Shown: one piece after another, positions 60,110 through 64,000 of the stretch
Position numbering within the stretch: position 1 is the stretch's first letter
Layout of the letters: the number at the start of each line of letters is the position of its first letter
Source: Acanthochlamys bracteata
Taxonomy: Eukaryota; Streptophyta; Magnoliopsida; Pandanales; Velloziaceae
DNA: 64,000 nucleotides
NCBI GenBank assembly: GCA_019914995.1
Contig: CM034130.1
Coordinates: 4,526,001-4,590,000 of the forward strand
Direction: 5' to 3'
Notes under the pieces: generated by a model
What the model saw: the letters and a program-made list of their open reading frames with translations, nothing else
Databases searched by the model: none
What the model was told of the DNA's origin: nothing
Made by a program: the position numbers and the translations under genes

Positions 60110-63100
60110 CGGCCTATCCGGGCTCCACTCCAACGGCATGCCACACTTGTACTCATCTTACAGACTCGATACTATTATTATTTTCATCACATGCCCACAT
60201 TTTGCATATAAACGTTATTAATAAATATGCACCATATAATATTTGTCACATATATGCAAAGTGTGTGCACTCTATTAGGATAAATGGTAATATATTCATA
60301 GTAAGTGTGTAGTTGCAGCGCATTTAATAAATAGTTACTTTTACGAGAAGAAAAAAAATATGGACAAATTTTGTTTTAGAGTTATTCAAAAGAAATAATA
60401 TTCTTATAGAATATGTTATTGTTAAGGAGTATAATTGAATTTATCATTTAATTAGAATTTAGAAATAAAGAGTGGGACCGGTACACGAAATGGAGTTAAG
60501 AAATAGAAATGGTAGGAAAACAAACGTAACGTATTATAGTAGTTAAACCCAAATATGGACATTGGGAGTGCTTATCACTCCGAAAATGTTTTTTTTTTAT
60601 AATTTTCAAAAACTTATGTACAATTTTTATCTTGAACTCTACTCTGCTGCTGTAACGTCACTATTGTGTATAGTTTCTCTTTTGGTTTAGCATATCACAG
60701 GAATTACACGTCTTTTAGATGTTTTTAGGTAGTTTTTGACAGTACTTGAAAGGTTTTTCCAATCTATTGTTGTTGTTAGCCCTCTGTTACTGTGCTTTTG
60801 TTTCTAATATTCATTAGTTGTTGAATAGTTGAACAGAACTACGTATCATATGAGAAAGTCTTTCCTTTCATATAGGTTCGTGGCTGTTAAGTTCGTTGTT
60901 GGTTTTCATTCTTGTAGCAAAGTACTGCAGAAATTTTGTGATAAATGGGCAATACCTGAAATATCCTTACAAATAATGACGATAGACACAAATACAAAAC
61001 TTCTTATGAGCTCTTGCGGACTTGATTGACCAGTTATGATCTACTAGGTAGAGAGGATGATCCGCTAGATAAATTGTTGACCCGATGATTTGATAAACTT
61101 TTCAGATTGATTTAGACGTTTGGAATTATTTATAAAAATAAGATTTTTCATAAAAAAGAGCATTCAGATACTTTATTTTATAAATATTTAAATAAATAAA
61201 AATTATACATATAATTATTCTAATTCATTCATATCTTCCAAAATTTTTAAACAAAAATTCTAGTATATTCAACAAAATAATAGCATACTTCACTAAACAA
61301 CAAAATCAAATATTTTTCAAAACTGTACATTGCGGCAAGCTCATAAATGATTACCTGAAGATGCCTCCAAGGTGAATTAAGCCACCTTATGGGATCAGCA
61401 ACTTGCACCGCAAATATGGTGCCCATGAACCAGGCTGAAGGAGTCCTCTGTCTCAAAAGCCATCTTAAACTTCATACCAGAGCACCAATGACATACTTGT
61501 GTATTTAAGTTAAATTGCGTACTCAAACAAGAGATAGAGCTCATAAAAAGAGGAACAAAATTATTCCAAACAGTAGTGTATTCACTCAAATTAAGAAGAG
61601 CTATCTGGACTACTGCCTTATGATTATGTGTGATTGACAATGGCAATGGGTCAAAGCAAGTTCGATTTTCTATTTTGCAATCCGATTTTGTGGAATTGAT
61701 GAAAAAACAACCGGATTAAATGGTCCAACTTTAGATGGAGCAGTAGATATCTAGGAAAAACCGCATGGCATAACAAAATCAATTGAATACCAAACCAAAA
61801 TCTCTGGATTAAATTAGCTAATAATAGCTAAACCAAAAGCCAATCAAAAGAACTCAAAGTGGACAACTATTCAAACATCAAATTGAACTAAAAAGCTAGA
61901 ATCTTTTTTTTTAAAAAAATTAGAGATATCAAGTACCTAGAGTATCCCTTGAATCAAACTAAAACTCGGTACGGAGTTGAAGATGGAGTCGGGTCTCACC
62001 GTGAGCATGCTAGAAAAGAAATGAGTTGGGTTAGCAGTGAACGGAGAATGAGACATCGTGGCAGAGTGACGAAAATTAGGATTACTAGAGGAGACAGAGT
62101 CGAGGCTCATCATGACAGTGCTACCAAAGGAAAGAGTTAGATTTAGCAGTGAGCAAAGACAGAGTTTGGGGGCGGAGACGGAATCGGGATAAAGCGGTAC
62201 AGAAACACTTAGTAAAGCAGAGACGGAGTTCGGTTTGAGTGTACTAGCCTTCAAAGGAAAAAATGAATTAGGTTTTAGATTTTGTCATTTGATTTTTTTT
62301 GTTTTTTATAATAGAACTGGATTGACCACACCAATCGGGTCGATTAGAAAATCGCTCAAGTTATACCAATTTGACTGGACGAGCGGTTTATATGAAAATG
62401 TGGTCCAAAATTAGTGTTGGACTGTTGGTTTTCAGTCTGATCCAATCTGTCCGGACCGAATTAGTTCATTGATGAAAAGTATATCTATGGGGGCCTTATT
62501 GTGAAGAAATAATTATTAGGGGCCTAACTTTATTGAACACTTTCTTTTTAAGATAAGAATGTATCACTACTATTCAAAATACCAAATCTCATTTGGAAAA
62601 ATAATATTGTGTCTTATATATGGATGTTGTATCTTTAAGTAGATATTCAATTTAGTAGCAAATCCAGCTTAGTGGATCTAAAGTGAAAATCAAACTACTT
62701 GAAGATATAAAAATTTCCACTTTATTTCCCTTTTTTCTAAGAATCGAAGCACAAAAACTATTGCTTATTTATATTAAGTGTGTAACAGAATACATATGGG
62801 ATACAAAAGTAAATACAAATCCAAACTCAAGCATCAAAATTACAACACTCAAATAGTTCGGTTCTCAATACAAAAAACTGTAAAAGATAAATAATCAGCC
62901 ACAACATGTTTGGCTTTTATGTTGTAGATTTATCGCACCTCATCAACGATTCTATTTGGCTTTTATTTTAAACTTATAGGTGCTACCCACCATTGAGGAT
63001 AATAACCATGATTAGGCAAATCCTCTGTAGAAAGTGAATCAAATTGAAAGCAAAATATGATCGATGACCGAGTTTCTGTAAAGTTATAACATATTATAAA

Positions 63101-63180
63101 GAGTTCATTTTAATCTTCCTCCACTAAAAGAGTAATAACTGACTAAGAACCTTGTTAGATATTCCTGCAAGATTAACTCA
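60110..63180. other. Gene-free 3' region of the window
   Basis: I found no protein-like frame or RNA gene. Short open frames near 61,250-61,650 and 61,940-62,250 do not resemble known proteins. Stretches rich in GATC/CGGT words at 62,310-62,470 look transposon-derived. Confidence 0.35.
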
Positions 63181-63660
63181 AGAGGGGAAGGGTGAATTGA
63201 GTTAGTCTATAAAAATTTTCGTTAAATTTGTTATCCTACTGGCAGAGAGCTAACAAAGTGATTGTGTCAATCTTTGTAAACCTGCAGACGTAAGAGTTAG
63301 TGTGTTTCTTGTGAAGTAATAAAGAATAGTGCTCAGGGTATTTAACGTGGTTCGGCAAAACCCCTTTGCCTACATCCACGGTCGCTCTATCACCAGAGCC
63401 AAAGCTTCACTAAACCTTTAATAAGCTACAAATACACCTAGAGCGAAGTGCTTCGCCAAGCACACATACTCTACCGGGTTTCTTCGCCAAGACAACCCCT
63501 ACCACCTCCTCGACACGCGTGTCCCCCGCTGATTTGATTTGCTAACACTATTACAAGGTCTAAGAGCTTACACCAAGCTTTACTCGAAGCTTTACCGGTG
63601 CTGCAAAGACACCACCTTTAAACTATCGAAGGACAAATTACAAGAAAATAAACAAGTATT
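63181..63660. repeat. Dispersed plant repeat with AACGTGGTTCGG motif
   Basis: The segment carries GAGGGGAAGGGTGAATTGAG, then TATTTAACGTGGTTCGGCAA, then CCTACATCCACGG. This word series is common in plant genomes in association with retrotransposon DNA, as I recall it. No LTR ends or coding part are visible before the window ends, so the element class is uncertain. Confidence 0.4.
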
Positions 63661-64000
63661 GAGTGCAGGATCTATCTCATGAATGTTGAGTGTTTAAGCA
63701 AAGATTCGGATGAGATGATCGGAGAGATTGTCGAGAGATTTCTTGATATGATTTGCAAGAAAGATTTGTTTGTGTGGAGTAGTCAAGTTCGTGTGGCCGT
63801 GGTGGGAGTTTTTGTGTAAGTGGTAGAGTTCTTGTATGTCTCTGCTTTTGCTTGATTCTCTCTACTGCATTTTCTTTTGTTCTCTCTCTGTTTTCTCTAT
63901 TTCTCCACCACATTTCCTCGTTCTTTGTGACTCCTTTTTTATAGAACATCTTTCTGTCTGAGAGTCGTTGAGGAACATTCTTTGTTGGCGCTTTCGGTTC

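Noticed and set aside
1-64000. CRISPR arrays, bacterial operons, tRNA and rRNA genes
   Set aside because: No regularly spaced short repeats, no ribosome-binding sites and no tRNA-like or rRNA-like sequence were seen. The window is plant nuclear DNA.

Overview
This is plant nuclear DNA, most probably from a flowering plant. The genes have many introns with GT-AG borders, and every protein I recognise belongs to a plant family. Most of the intergenic DNA is AT-rich and full of small transposon relics. The species cannot be told from the window. All exon models here were read by eye from open frames, splice signals and family knowledge; none was checked with transcripts or a database.

Layout. 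Positions 1-15,000 are gene-poor: the possible last exon of an unknown plus-strand gene (881-993), MITE copies, a perfect threefold 192-bp tandem repeat (8824-9399) and a LINE reverse-transcriptase relic (about 11,700-12,310). An R2R3-MYB gene follows (15529-16811, +). The largest gene is on the minus strand (21049-35674): 14 exons encode a 707-residue plastid-type protein with an N-terminal photolyase-like domain fused to an alpha/beta hydrolase. Next, also on the minus strand, are a DeSI-like PPPDE thiol peptidase gene (37961-41394, 4 exons) and a small 4-exon gene of unknown function with a myristoylation-type N-terminus (43012-45479). Then come two dead genes on the plus strand: a leucine-rich-repeat extensin (LRX) relic (about 46,495-47,030) and a degenerate ATP phosphoribosyltransferase gene (HISN1-like, about 47,286-51,854). 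The last intact genes are an intronless 3-isopropylmalate dehydratase small subunit (54615-55403, +) and an intronless ERF transcription factor (58395-59063, -). The end of the window is gene-free repeat DNA.

How the genes relate. There is no sign of an operon-like or biosynthetic cluster. Leucine biosynthesis (IPMI small subunit) and histidine biosynthesis (dead HISN1) lie side by side, but this looks like chance. The most informative non-genic features are three MITE-type families. One is a 565/563-bp hAT-like pair with 8-bp target duplications, one copy inside an intron of the photolyase-hydrolase gene. The second is an AT-rich family of about 250 bp with at least eight copies. The third is a foldback element of about 450 bp downstream of the IPMI gene.

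I found no clearly undescribed biological system. The best leads are the photolyase-hydrolase fusion, which has no FAD-binding domain, and the small unknown myristoylation-type gene.
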